The notes: generated by a model from the sequence alone, not told the origin. A stretch of 12,735 bases of DNA from Gammaproteobacteria bacterium (GCA_029882235.1 JAOULB010000018.1:1-12735), one strand, 5' to 3'. Shown: positions 1 to 7,298, counted from the first letter of the stretch. Translations and numbers: made by a program.

Positions 1-171
1 AAACACCTCTGTACGAATACCACAGCGGTGATTGCGATGAAGGGACAATACCCAAAAGAGGAACTATCCGACTGGCCTTCCGGCTTTGTTTGTGATGAGA
101 TCAGGGCTGTCCAGGTTCCTGAGCTGGATGCGGCCAGACATGTGGTTCTGATCAGTTATGAGATGTCTTAA
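1..171 (+). CDS. rsmG: 16S rRNA (guanine527-N7)-methyltransferase RsmG, C-terminal fragment
   Basis: Frame 1 is open from the first base of the window to a TAA at 169-171, giving the last 56 residues of a protein whose start lies outside. The fragment reads ...AVIAMKGQYPKEEL...VQVPELDAARHVVLISYEMS. It matches the end of RsmG (GidB), where an 'ALKGQ' strand, a 'VQVP' strand and a terminal 'RHLVVI' strand close the Rossmann-like methyltransferase fold. The family uses S-adenosylmethionine to methylate G527 of 16S rRNA. Its position directly before parA fits the widespread mnmG-rsmG-parA-parB order. The SAM-binding motifs are upstream of the window, so the call rests on the C-terminal pattern plus context. 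Confidence 0.9.
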   Translation, partial: KHLCTNTTAVIAMKGQYPKEELSDWPSGFVCDEIRAVQVPELDAARHVVLISYEMS

Positions 172-213
172 TAATAGAAATAATTAGTAAAATCATAAGC
201 TTGGAGAAAAATG

Positions 214-1008
214 ATGGGGAAGATCATTGCAGTGACCAACCAGAAAGGCGGCGTCGGTAAAACCACCACCTGCATTAATCTGGCGGCATCTTTATCCGCG
301 ACCAAACGCCGCGTGTTGTTGATCGACATCGATCCACAGGGCAACGCCACCATGGGCAGCGGTGTGGAAAAATCACAGATCGAGCGAACGACCTGTAATG
401 TCCTGCTGGGCGAAAACCCGATTTCTGAATGTCTCATTAAGCCTGAAAACGGCGATTATGATTTACTACCTGCCAATGGCGATCTGACCGCCGCTGAAGT
501 GGCGCTGATTGAAATGCAGCAGCGCGAAAGTCGTTTACGTACCGCGCTGGATGAAGTGCGCGATCGCTATGACTATGTGCTCATTGACTGCCCCCCCTCA
601 TTAAACATGCTGACCCTGAATGCACTGGTCGCCTCGCAGTCAGTGATGATCCCGATGCAATGCGAATACTATGCACTGGAAGGTTTAACCGCGCTGCTCG
701 ATACCGTCGAGAAAGTGAAAAGCACCGTCAATCCAGAACTCAAGGTCGAAGGCCTGCTGCGTACCATGTACGACCCGCGCAATAATCTGGCCAATGACGT
801 GTCGGGTCAACTGCTAGTGCATTTCCCGGATCAGGTCTATCGCACCATTATCCCGCGTAACGTCCGTCTGGCCGAAGCGCCGAGTCATGGTATGCCGGTG
901 ATCAAATATGACCGCGCATCCCGTGGCGCACTGGCCTATCTGGCACTGGCAGGTGAGTTGTTACGCCGCCATGAAAACACCAGTCTGGCGAACGCGGTTA
1001 ACGGATAA
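214..1008 (+). CDS. parA: Chromosome-partitioning ATPase ParA (Soj family)
   Basis: This is a Walker-type ATPase that binds DNA nonspecifically when ATP-bound and, with ParB, segregates the origin region. Counting from the ATG at 211, the deviant Walker A motif KGGVGKTTT lies at residues 12-20, with signature lysine K12 and P-loop lysine K17. The Walker B stretch YVLIDCPPS has its aspartate at residue 126. The length of about 264 residues is normal for chromosomal Soj/ParA, without the extra N-terminal DNA-binding domain of many plasmid ParAs. Two adjacent ATGs exist at 211 and 214. GGAG at 203-206 is 4 nt from the first and 7 nt from the second, and the family usually begins M-x-K-I-I-A, so I chose 214. 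Only 14 nt separate it from parB, implying cotranscription and probably translational coupling. A run of seven C (591-597) lies in the Walker B codons, with the frame intact. Confidence 0.96.
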   Translation: MGKIIAVTNQKGGVGKTTTCINLAASLSATKRRVLLIDIDPQGNATMGSGVEKSQIERTTCNVLLGENPISECLIKPENGDYDLLPANGDLTAAEVALIEMQQRESRLRTALDEVRDRYDYVLIDCPPSLNMLTLNALVASQSVMIPMQCEYYALEGLTALLDTVEKVKSTVNPELKVEGLLRTMYDPRNNLANDVSGQLLVHFPDQVYRTIIPRNVRLAEAPSHGMPVIKYDRASRGALAYLALAGELLRRHENTSLANAVNG

Positions 1009-1022
1009 GTAAGAGAAGGACG

Positions 1023-1919
1023 ATGTCGGTGAAAAAACCAGGATTAGGACGTGGACTGGATGCCCTGCTTGGCGGTGGCCTGGGAGGCAGTACAACGGCA
1101 TCGACCGGTGCAAATCAGACCGCAACCGCAGAATCCCTTAAGACCCTACCCGTTGATGTGATTCAACGGGGTCGCTATCAACCGCGTGAAGATTTTGATC
1201 CCACAGCACTACAGGAATTAGCCGACTCAATTAAGGCGCAGGGCGTGGTCCAACCCATTGTGGTTCGTCCGCTGCATGGCCAGTCGGGTAAATATGAAAT
1301 CATCGCCGGTGAGCGCCGCTGGCGTGCCACCCAGCTTGCCGGTCAGCACGAGATTCCGGTCGTCATTCGTGATGTGCCCGACAAGACCGCCATGGCCATG
1401 GGCCTGATCGAAAACATCCAGCGTGAAGAACTCAATCCAATGGAAGAGGCAACGGCACTCAACCGTCTGATCGATGAGTTTGCGCTTACTCACTCGCAAG
1501 CTGCCGAGGCCGTAGGGCGTTCGCGTGCAGCCGTCACCAATATGCTGCGCCTGCTGACGCTATCTCATGAAGTGAAAAAAATGCTCGAGCAGGGTCAAAT
1601 CGAAATGGGTCACGCCCGCGCATTACTGGCGCTGGCGCCCGAGGTGCAGGCCCAGGCCGCACGTAAGGTGGCGTCCGGTGGTTTATCCGTGCGCGAAACC
1701 GAGCAGCTCGTGCGCAAAATGCTCAACCCGGAAACCACGAGTTCGAAGCCAGGTAGTAGTAATAAACTTGATCCGGATACGCTCGAACTGCAGCAAAACC
1801 TGTCGGAAAAACTGGGTGCCAAGGTGCAGTTCCAGCACTCCGCCAAAGGCAAGGGAAAAATGGTGATTACCTACAATAGCCTTGATGAACTGGACGGAAT
1901 TCTAGACCACATCAAATAG
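1023..1919 (+). CDS. parB: Chromosome-partitioning protein ParB (Spo0J family, CTPase clamp)
   Basis: ParB loads at parS sites, slides as a CTP-gated clamp and stimulates ParA. The 298 residues show the family layout. The N-terminal tail GLGRGLDALLGG is the segment that contacts ParA. It is followed by a linker, then the N-domain with the CTP-binding motifs GERRWRA (96-102) and ENIQREELNP (130-139). The helix-turn-helix domain starts near residue 155 (LTHSQAAEAVGRSRAAVTN), and the C-terminal dimerisation domain covers about the last 50 residues. The Shine-Dalgarno AGAAGGA (1014-1020) ends only 2 nt before the ATG at 1023. A GTG at 1029 would be 8 nt away and would start at VKKPGLGRG, so it is a credible alternative start. 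It is the last gene before the atp promoter. No parS site was seen in the window. Confidence 0.96.
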   Translation: MSVKKPGLGRGLDALLGGGLGGSTTASTGANQTATAESLKTLPVDVIQRGRYQPREDFDPTALQELADSIKAQGVVQPIVVRPLHGQSGKYEIIAGERRWRATQLAGQHEIPVVIRDVPDKTAMAMGLIENIQREELNPMEEATALNRLIDEFALTHSQAAEAVGRSRAAVTNMLRLLTLSHEVKKMLEQGQIEMGHARALLALAPEVQAQAARKVASGGLSVRETEQLVRKMLNPETTSSKPGSSNKLDPDTLELQQNLSEKLGAKVQFQHSAKGKGKMVITYNSLDELDGILDHIK

Positions 1920-1934
1920 CTCAAAAAACAACCA

Positions 1935-1972
1935 GCATAAGCGCGGTTATATTGCAAAACTTCACCTTATGC
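1935..1972. repeat. 7-bp dyad GCATAAG/CTTATGC upstream of the atp promoter
   Basis: GCATAAG (1935-1941) and CTTATGC (1966-1972) are perfect inverted copies separated by 24 nt of AT-rich sequence, ending 13 nt before the proposed -35 box. The arms could be a regulator's half-sites or chance. I see no match to a regulator motif I can name, and no T-tract that would make it a terminator of parB. Confidence 0.25.
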
Positions 1973-1985
1973 CCCCATTTGCCAA

Positions 1986-2014
1986 TTGATAATTAGTACC
2001 TGAAACTATATACT
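1986..2014 (+). promoter_or_regulatory. Likely sigma-70 promoter of the atp operon
   Basis: TTGATA (1986-1991, 5 of 6 to TTGACA) and TATACT (2009-2014, 5 of 6 to TATAAT) are separated by exactly 17 bp in the parB-atpI gap. Transcription would begin near 2021. This is the best promoter match I found in the window and sits where the operon promoter is expected. It predicts a leader of about 55 nt if atpI starts at 2076, but only about 7 nt if it starts at the upstream ATG at 2028. Confidence 0.7.
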
Positions 2015-2075
2015 GCGCCCGCCTGAGATGGCCAATGGTGCCGGTTTTTACGCCAATCCCCCAATCTCCAATTTT

Positions 2076-2462
2076 ATGGCTTTGTCACACAACAATTTAC
2101 GGCACATCGCTCTCAGAATGGTCCTGGTACAAGTGGCCTTTACGATCATCATCGCGGTCATTTTTTATCTACAACAGGGCACTGAATTTGCACTCGCGGC
2201 ACTCTATGGAGGCGCCGTGACTCTCGCCAGCACACTACTGAGTGCATGGCGAACGAACGCTGCGATAGAGGCAGACCAGCATAACGCCGAACACGGCATG
2301 CTGGAGTTTTACCAGATAATGGTAATGCGTTTTCTGCTCGTAGTTGGATTACTCGCGCTGGGTCTGGGCTGGCTGAAGCTGGCACCCATCGCACTGGTGA
2401 GTGGATTCATCGCAGCGCAGGTTGGGCAGATATTTGGCCCAACCAGAATAAAAAAGGGCTAG
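2076..2462 (+). CDS. atpI: ATP synthase accessory protein I (AtpI)
   Basis: AtpI is a small inner-membrane protein encoded first in many atp operons. It is thought to assist c-ring assembly and/or Mg2+ supply and is dispensable in E. coli. The 128-residue product has about four hydrophobic segments (roughly 14-34, 38-58, 82-100 and 103-121 from this start) and ends in a basic tail, IKKG. The N-terminal stretch LRHIALRMVLVQ aligns with the ARKLLLVQ region of E. coli AtpI, as recalled. The reading frame extends upstream to an ATG at 2028, adding 16 residues. I prefer 2076 because it gives the usual family length and the promoter would leave almost no leader before 2028. Neither start has a clear Shine-Dalgarno, so the choice is uncertain. 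The family assignment rests mainly on membrane topology and position directly before atpB. Confidence 0.87.
   Translation: MALSHNNLRHIALRMVLVQVAFTIIIAVIFYLQQGTEFALAALYGGAVTLASTLLSAWRTNAAIEADQHNAEHGMLEFYQIMVMRFLLVVGLLALGLGWLKLAPIALVSGFIAAQVGQIFGPTRIKKG
2420..2444 (+). other. GC-rich hairpin in the 3' end of atpI
   Basis: GGTTGGGC (2420-2427) and GCCCAACC (2437-2444) form a perfect 8-bp stem with a 9-nt loop inside the last codons of atpI. The downstream sequence on the + strand is A-rich rather than T-rich, so it is not an intrinsic terminator. It may mark an mRNA processing or stability boundary before atpB, but that is inference. Confidence 0.3.
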
Positions 2463-2509
2463 GCCCGGCAAAATGATTTCTTAAAATTATATTTGGGTTT
2501 TAACTAACA

Positions 2510-3445
2510 ATGGCGAGTGACGCACTAACTTCAACTGATTATATATCCCATCACCTACAAAACTGGACTTATGGTCTACATCCACAAAACGGTTGGAGCT
2601 TTGCACACAGTGCTGCTGAGGCCAAGGCCATGGGTTTCTGGGCCATCCATGTCGATACCATGTTGTGGTCGATTCTGCTGGGACTGGCGTTTATTTTCTT
2701 TTTCCACCGTGAGGCACGTAAGGCCACAGCGGGTGTCCCCAGCGGTATGCAGAACTTCGTCGAAATGGTTGTTGAATTTATTGATACCAGTGTGCGCGGT
2801 TCCTTCACTTCTAAAAACAAACTGGTCCCACCGATGGCGTTGACCGTGTTTGTCTGGATCTTCCTGATGAACTTCATGGATTTGATTCCAGTCGACTGGT
2901 TGCCCTGGGTAGCAGGTCAGGTCGGTGCCAATGTCTTTGGCGTAGATCCACATCATGTTTATTTCAAGGTTGTATCTACCACTGATCCCAACGCCACCAT
3001 CGGTATGGCGTTAACAGTCTTTGCATTGATGATTTTCTTTAGCATTAAAGTCAAAGGTATCGGTGGTTTTGTCGGTGAACTGACCTTACACCCATTCCAC
3101 TCTCATAATATGGCGGTACAGGTATTTCTGATCCCGTTTAATCTTTTCCTTGAGCTGGTATCGCTAATTTCCAAGCCTATCTCACTGGCCTTACGACTGT
3201 TCGGTAATATGTATGCCGGTGAAATGATCTTCATTCTGATTGCGATTATGTTCAGCGCAGGCATGTTACTGGCTGCGGTTACAGGTTTATCTATGGACAC
3301 CATATTAGGTGGTCTATTAACTCTGGGTGGAGCCCTGTTACACATGGGTTGGGCTATTTTCCATATTCTGGTTATTACCCTGCAGGCGTTTATCTTCATG
3401 ACACTAACGATTGTGTACATGGATATGGCTCATTCGGATCATTAA
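2510..3445 (+). CDS. atpB: ATP synthase Fo subunit a (AtpB)
   Basis: Subunit a is the membrane stator that forms the proton half-channels next to the c-ring. The key residues are visible: the essential arginine in SLALRLFGNMYAGE (R229, equivalent to E. coli aR210), E238 (E. coli E219), H285 (H245) and Q292 in ITLQAFIF (Q252). The start MASDALTSTDYISHHLQNW aligns with the E. coli N-terminus, which fixes the ATG at 2510 although no convincing Shine-Dalgarno precedes it (TTTTAACTAACA). At 311 residues it is about 40 longer than the 271-residue E. coli protein. Twenty-one of the extra residues fall between R229 and Q292, in a hydrophobic, glycine-rich segment at about residues 246-280. Most of the rest appears to lie in the N-terminal region and the loop after MNFMDLIPVDWLP. 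Confidence 0.97.
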   Translation: MASDALTSTDYISHHLQNWTYGLHPQNGWSFAHSAAEAKAMGFWAIHVDTMLWSILLGLAFIFFFHREARKATAGVPSGMQNFVEMVVEFIDTSVRGSFTSKNKLVPPMALTVFVWIFLMNFMDLIPVDWLPWVAGQVGANVFGVDPHHVYFKVVSTTDPNATIGMALTVFALMIFFSIKVKGIGGFVGELTLHPFHSHNMAVQVFLIPFNLFLELVSLISKPISLALRLFGNMYAGEMIFILIAIMFSAGMLLAAVTGLSMDTILGGLLTLGGALLHMGWAIFHILVITLQAFIFMTLTIVYMDMAHSDH

Positions 3446-3499
3446 CAACAGATTTTTTACTTTTTAATTATTAACTTTATAGAAATTTAGGAGACAAAA
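3446..3499 (+). promoter_or_regulatory. AU-rich translation initiation region of atpE
   Basis: The 54-nt atpB-atpE gap is only about 19% G+C, with several T runs, and ends in a strong Shine-Dalgarno AGGAG (3489-3493) 6 nt before the ATG. In E. coli the U/A-rich stretch before atpE is an established translational enhancer that raises c-subunit output to match its high copy number in the rotor. The same layout here suggests the same role. Confidence 0.5.
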
Positions 3500-3733
3500 A
3501 TGGAACAAGCATTACTTTATATTGCTGCCGCTTTAATGATGGGCATGGGCGCACTCGGCGCAGCTGTAGGCATCGGTGTTCTCGGTGGTCGCTTCCTTGA
3601 AGGTGCGGCGCGTCAGCCTGAACTGATTCCAATGCTGCGTACCCAGTTCTTCATCGTTATGGGTCTGGTCGATGCGGTACCAATGATCGCTGTTGGTCTG
3701 GCCATGTACCTGATGTTCGCCGTTAAGATTTAA
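3500..3733 (+). CDS. atpE: ATP synthase Fo subunit c (AtpE)
   Basis: This is the proteolipid that oligomerises into the proton-driven rotor ring. The 77 residues form the expected hairpin: a first helix with a glycine-repeat stretch (GMGALGAAVGIGVLGG, residues 15-30), the polar loop with R38-Q39-P40 that contacts subunits gamma and epsilon, and a second helix carrying the ion-binding carboxylate D58 in GLVDAVPMI. The residue after D58 is alanine, and the polar ligand set of sodium-binding c subunits (Gln in helix 1, Glu-Ser/Thr in helix 2) is absent. This indicates a proton-coupled enzyme. The AU-rich leader and strong ribosome-binding site fit the high synthesis rate this subunit needs. Confidence 0.98.
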   Translation: MEQALLYIAAALMMGMGALGAAVGIGVLGGRFLEGAARQPELIPMLRTQFFIVMGLVDAVPMIAVGLAMYLMFAVKI

Positions 3734-3778
3734 TGATTAGCGAGCTTCCACTTTATTAAATAACGGGAAGGTTACGTA

Positions 3779-4249
3779 ATGAATATTAACTTAACGCTAA
3801 TCGGTCAATCGATCACCTTCATATTTTTTGTGATCTTCTGTCTGAAGTATGTCTGGCCACCTATTATGAATGCCCTGGAAGAGCGCAAGACCAAGATTGC
3901 TGATGGTCTCGCTGCTGCCGACAAGGGCAAGCATGAAGAAGAGCTGGCCAAAAAAGGCGCAGCCGAGACTTTACGCAAAGCCAAAGAAGAGTCTGCTGAG
4001 ATTATTTCACATGCACAGAAACGTGCCAGTGAGATCATCGAAGAAGCCAAAGATGCTGCTCGCGCAGAGGCCGATCGACTGGTCCATGCTGCGCAGGCTG
4101 AAATCGAACAGGAAGCGAATCGTGCACGTGAACATCTGCGTGGACAGGTCGTGACTCTGGCGGTGGCCGGTGCCGAGAAAGTACTCAAGCGTGAAATCGA
4201 CGAAAAGGCCAACGAAGATCTGCTCAAGGATCTGGTTGCCCAGCTATAA
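3779..4249 (+). CDS. atpF: ATP synthase Fo subunit b (AtpF)
   Basis: Subunit b is the dimeric peripheral stalk that links subunit a to delta and alpha and resists rotor torque. The 156 residues equal the E. coli length. An N-terminal membrane helix (about residues 5-27, LIGQSITFIFFVIFCLKYVW) is followed by the conserved WPP turn and a long charged helix rich in Ala, Glu, Lys and Arg (about 35-130) that forms the right-handed coiled coil. The C-terminal TLAVAGAEKVLKREIDEKAN segment is the delta-binding end. The Shine-Dalgarno GGGAAGG (3765-3771) is 7 nt before the ATG. A long antisense open frame over this gene is a by-product of its Ala/Lys/Glu-rich codons. Confidence 0.97.
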   Translation: MNINLTLIGQSITFIFFVIFCLKYVWPPIMNALEERKTKIADGLAAADKGKHEEELAKKGAAETLRKAKEESAEIISHAQKRASEIIEEAKDAARAEADRLVHAAQAEIEQEANRAREHLRGQVVTLAVAGAEKVLKREIDEKANEDLLKDLVAQL

Positions 4250-4261
4250 GGGATAAAGACT

Positions 4262-4798
4262 ATGGCAGAAAAAAAGACCATTGCTCGCCCTTATGCGCAG
4301 GCTGCGTTTGATCTGGCTACGGCTGAAAAAGATCTGAAGGGCTGGTCTGAGATGTTACAACTGATCGCAGCAGTGACTACTGATGCGACCATGCGTGATC
4401 TGATCAGCAACCCCAGCATCAGCCGCGAAAAGCTGGTCGATCTCATTCTCGATATCTGCGACAAAAACCTGAATGATCAGGCTAAAAACTTTGTTCGCGT
4501 TCTCGGAGAAAACAAACGCCTGAATATCGTTACCGAAATTGCTTCTACCTATGAGCAACATCGCGCCGAAGCAGAAAAGGTGATCGAAGCCGAAGTAGTT
4601 TCTGCCTTTGCTTTAAGTGATGCTCAACAAAAAGCATTGTCCGCTGCTCTGAAAAAACGCCTTGGTAGTGACATCAATCTGGTTAGTAAAGTTGATGACA
4701 CCATGATCGGTGGCGCCATTGTCAGAGCAGGTGATCTGGTCATCGACGGCTCGGTTAGTACACAACTGCACAAATTGTCGCACGCCTTAATGAGCTGA
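4262..4798 (+). CDS. atpH: ATP synthase F1 subunit delta (AtpH)
   Basis: Delta caps the alpha3-beta3 head and joins it to the b stalk. The 178-residue length is typical. The N-terminal helical domain opens with the family pattern IARPYAQAAFDLA (about residues 7-19). The C-terminal region carries the family signature GGAIVRAGDLVIDGSV shortly before a final helix (LHKLSHALMS). AAGGGA (4248-4253) overlaps the atpF stop codon and lies 8 nt before the ATG, so translation is probably coupled to atpF. Confidence 0.96.
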   Translation: MAEKKTIARPYAQAAFDLATAEKDLKGWSEMLQLIAAVTTDATMRDLISNPSISREKLVDLILDICDKNLNDQAKNFVRVLGENKRLNIVTEIASTYEQHRAEAEKVIEAEVVSAFALSDAQQKALSAALKKRLGSDINLVSKVDDTMIGGAIVRAGDLVIDGSVSTQLHKLSHALMS

Positions 4799-4833
4799 GC
4801 GCAAATGCATACAAGTGATTAAAGGATAAGAAA

Positions 4834-6375
4834 ATGCAACTCAATCCATCTGAAATCAGTGATCTGATTAAAAAACGGGTCGAAAGTTTTGAAGCCAAAA
4901 CTGAAGCCCGCAACGAAGGCACCGTGGTCTCTCTGGCTGACGGTGTTGTCCGTGTTCACGGCCTGGCGGATGTCATGGCTGGTGAAATGCTGGAATTTCC
5001 CGGTGATACCTTTGGTATGGCACTTAACCTCGAGCAGGACTCGGTCGGTGCGGTGGTACTGGGTGATTATGAACACATCTCTGAAGGCGACAAGGTTAAA
5101 TGTACTGGTCGTATTCTTGAAGTGCCTGTGGGTGAAGCCATGCTGGGTCGTGTTGTTGACTCACTCGGTAACCCGATTGATGGCAAAGGCCCGATTAGTG
5201 CTGAATCATCATCACCAATTGAAAAAATTGCCCCCGGTGTAATCGCTCGTAAATCGGTTGATCAGCCCGTACAGATTGGTCTGAAATCAATTGATGCCAT
5301 GGTGCCCATCGGTCGTGGTCAACGTGAATTGATCATTGGTGACCGCCAGACGGGTAAAACTGCCGTGGCCATCGATGCCATCATCAACCAGAAGGGTACC
5401 GGTGTTAAATGTATCTACGTCGCGGTGGGTCAGAAGGCCTCTTCGATTGCCAACGTTGTACGTAAGCTGGAAGAGTATGGCGCCATGGACCACACCATTG
5501 TGGTTGCGGCAACCGCTTCTGACTCTGCTGCGATGCAGTTTATTGCGCCTTACTCAGGTTGTTCTATGGGTGAATACTTCCGTGATAAAGGCGAAGATGC
5601 CTTAATCATTTATGATGACTTAACCAAACAGGCCTGGGCCTATCGTCAGGTATCATTGTTGTTACGTCGTCCACCCGGTCGTGAAGCCTATCCTGGTGAC
5701 GTGTTCTATTTGCACTCACGTTTGTTAGAACGTGCGGCACGTATTAATGCCGAAGAAGTTGAAAAACTCACTGGCGGTAAAGTCAAAGGTAAAACAGGTT
5801 CATTAACAGCTCTGCCTATTATTGAAACTCAGGCGGGTGACGTATCGGCCTTCGTACCGACTAACGTAATCTCGATTACAGATGGTCAGATCTTCCTCGA
5901 ATCGGATCTGTTCAACGCCGGTATTCGTCCTGCGATTAACGCCGGTCTGTCAGTATCGCGTGTAGGTGGTGCAGCCCAGACCAAGATCATTCGTAAGCTC
6001 GGTGGTGGTACTCGTCTGGCTCTGGCACAGTATCGTGAACTGGCGGCCTTCGCTCAGTTTGCCTCGGACCTTGATGAAGCCACTCGTAAACAGATCGACC
6101 GTGGTCAACGTGTAACAGAATTGATGAAGCAGAAGCAGTACTCTCCTATGAGTGTTGCCGAACAGGCCTTCTCGCTGTTAGCCGCGAATGCAGGTTATCT
6201 GGACGATGTTGCAGTGAACAAGATTGTTGATTTTGAAAGTGCCATGCAGGCGCATATCAAGTCGAATAACAAAGACCTGGTTGATCAAATCAATGCCAGC
6301 GGTGATTTCAATGATGACATTGAAGCGGCCATGAAAAAGGCACTGGATCACTTCAAAGCAAACGGCGCCTGGTAA
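4834..6375 (+). CDS. atpA: ATP synthase F1 subunit alpha (AtpA)
   Basis: Alpha is the non-catalytic nucleotide-binding subunit of the F1 head and supplies an arginine to each catalytic site. The protein has 513 residues, the same as E. coli. The P-loop GDRQTGKT is at residues 169-176 (K175), and the catalytic arginine in SVSRVGGAAQ is R376, both with E. coli numbering. The N-terminal beta-barrel (about 25-95), the central nucleotide-binding domain and the C-terminal helical bundle are all present. AAAGGA (4821-4826) is 7 nt before the ATG. The 35-nt gap after atpH shows no terminator or promoter. Confidence 0.99.
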   Translation: MQLNPSEISDLIKKRVESFEAKTEARNEGTVVSLADGVVRVHGLADVMAGEMLEFPGDTFGMALNLEQDSVGAVVLGDYEHISEGDKVKCTGRILEVPVGEAMLGRVVDSLGNPIDGKGPISAESSSPIEKIAPGVIARKSVDQPVQIGLKSIDAMVPIGRGQRELIIGDRQTGKTAVAIDAIINQKGTGVKCIYVAVGQKASSIANVVRKLEEYGAMDHTIVVAATASDSAAMQFIAPYSGCSMGEYFRDKGEDALIIYDDLTKQAWAYRQVSLLLRRPPGREAYPGDVFYLHSRLLERAARINAEEVEKLTGGKVKGKTGSLTALPIIETQAGDVSAFVPTNVISITDGQIFLESDLFNAGIRPAINAGLSVSRVGGAAQTKIIRKLGGGTRLALAQYRELAAFAQFASDLDEATRKQIDRGQRVTELMKQKQYSPMSVAEQAFSLLAANAGYLDDVAVNKIVDFESAMQAHIKSNNKDLVDQINASGDFNDDIEAAMKKALDHFKANGAW

Positions 6376-6387
6376 GGAGAAGCGAGC

Positions 6388-7254
6388 ATGGCAAGCGGTA
6401 AAGAGATTCGCACCAAGATCAAGAGTATCCAGAATACTCAGAAGATCACGCGTGCGATGGAAATGGTCGCCGCCAGTAAAATGCGTAAGGCGCAGGATCG
6501 TATGGCAGCATCTCGTCCCTATGCGGACAAGATGCGCAACGTAATCCATCATCTGGCCTTTGCCCATCCTGAATATAAACACCCGTATTTGCTGGAACGT
6601 CCTGAAGTGAATCGGGTTGGCTATATTATTGTTTCTTCTGATCGTGGCCTATGTGGCGGTCTAAATAACAACATGTTCCGTGAAGTCATGAAGGACATGC
6701 AGGCGTGGAAGGCAAAAGGTGTTGAATCAAGTGTTTGCACCATTGGTTCCAAGGCAGCGTCATTTTTTAAGCGTTTCACAGACATTAAAGCCAAGGTTAC
6801 ACAACTGGGTGATACCCCAAGCGTGAGTGACTTAATTGGTACCGTTAAGGTGATGTTAGATGCTTATGACGCTGGTGAAGTCGATCGCATTTATCTGGTG
6901 TTTAATGAATTTGTGAACACTATGTCGCAGAAACCGCAGATTGAGCAATTGCTGCCTGCGATGCCGGCTGAAGAAGATAAAAAAGAGCTGGGCTATCACT
7001 GGGATTACATTTACGAACCCGATGCCAAGGCGGTACTGGATGGTCTGCTGGTGCGTTATATCGAATCGCTGGTCTATCAGGGTGTGGTCGAAAACAGTGC
7101 CTGTGAAATGGCGGCACGAATGGTGGCCATGAAAGCGGCCTCCGATAATGCTGGCGACCTGATTGATGATCTGGCTCTGGCCTATAACAAAGCTCGACAG
7201 GCGGCGATTACGCAGGAACTGTCTGAGATTGTTGCCGGCGCAGCCGCGGTCTAA
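6388..7254 (+). CDS. atpG: ATP synthase F1 subunit gamma (AtpG)
   Basis: Gamma is the central rotor shaft that turns inside alpha3-beta3 and drives the binding changes. At 288 residues it has the usual length. The N-terminal helix carries the conserved pattern GKEIRTKIKSIQNTQKITRAMEMVAASKMR, with MVAASKM near residues 26-32. The C-terminal helix ends AYNKARQAAITQELSEIVAGAAAV, matching the conserved 'N-x-x-RQ-x-x-IT-x-E-x-x-EI' coil that packs against the first helix. The central Rossmann-like domain (SSDRGLCGGLN) is present. TAAGGAG (6373-6379) includes the atpA stop codon and is 8 nt from the ATG, which indicates tight coupling to atpA. Confidence 0.98.
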   Translation: MASGKEIRTKIKSIQNTQKITRAMEMVAASKMRKAQDRMAASRPYADKMRNVIHHLAFAHPEYKHPYLLERPEVNRVGYIIVSSDRGLCGGLNNNMFREVMKDMQAWKAKGVESSVCTIGSKAASFFKRFTDIKAKVTQLGDTPSVSDLIGTVKVMLDAYDAGEVDRIYLVFNEFVNTMSQKPQIEQLLPAMPAEEDKKELGYHWDYIYEPDAKAVLDGLLVRYIESLVYQGVVENSACEMAARMVAMKAASDNAGDLIDDLALAYNKARQAAITQELSEIVAGAAAV

Positions 7255-7298
7255 CGCGAAACTAATTTATAAAGAAACTGAGAAGAGGAACTACCAAA

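Noticed and set aside
591..597. Run of seven C in the Walker B region of parA as a programmed frameshift or sequencing error
   Set aside because: The frame through it is normal (DCPPSLN) and the protein is full length with intact motifs on both sides.
2164..2174. DnaA-box-like TTATCTACA and TTATCCGCG/TTATCCGTG words (also near 291 and 1682)
   Set aside because: Each has at least one mismatch to TTATNCACA, they are isolated and they lie in coding regions. The origin may be nearby because of the gene order, but it is not in this window.
4121..4135. CACGTG core in atpF (TGCACGTGAACA) as a ParB-binding parS site
   Set aside because: parS needs a near-perfect TGTTTCACGTGAAACA-type palindrome. 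Only the core fits, and it lies in conserved coding sequence. A similar half-match at 8258-8265 (TTTCACGT) in atpD fails on the other arm. No credible parS was seen in the window.
3805..4281. Long antisense open frame opposite atpF (158 codons), and similar antisense frames elsewhere
   Set aside because: Its translation is low-complexity Ser/Ala/Leu, the mirror of Ala/Glu/Lys-rich coiled-coil codons. There is no ribosome-binding site and no recognisable family. The same reasoning covers the antisense frames over parB, atpB and glmU.
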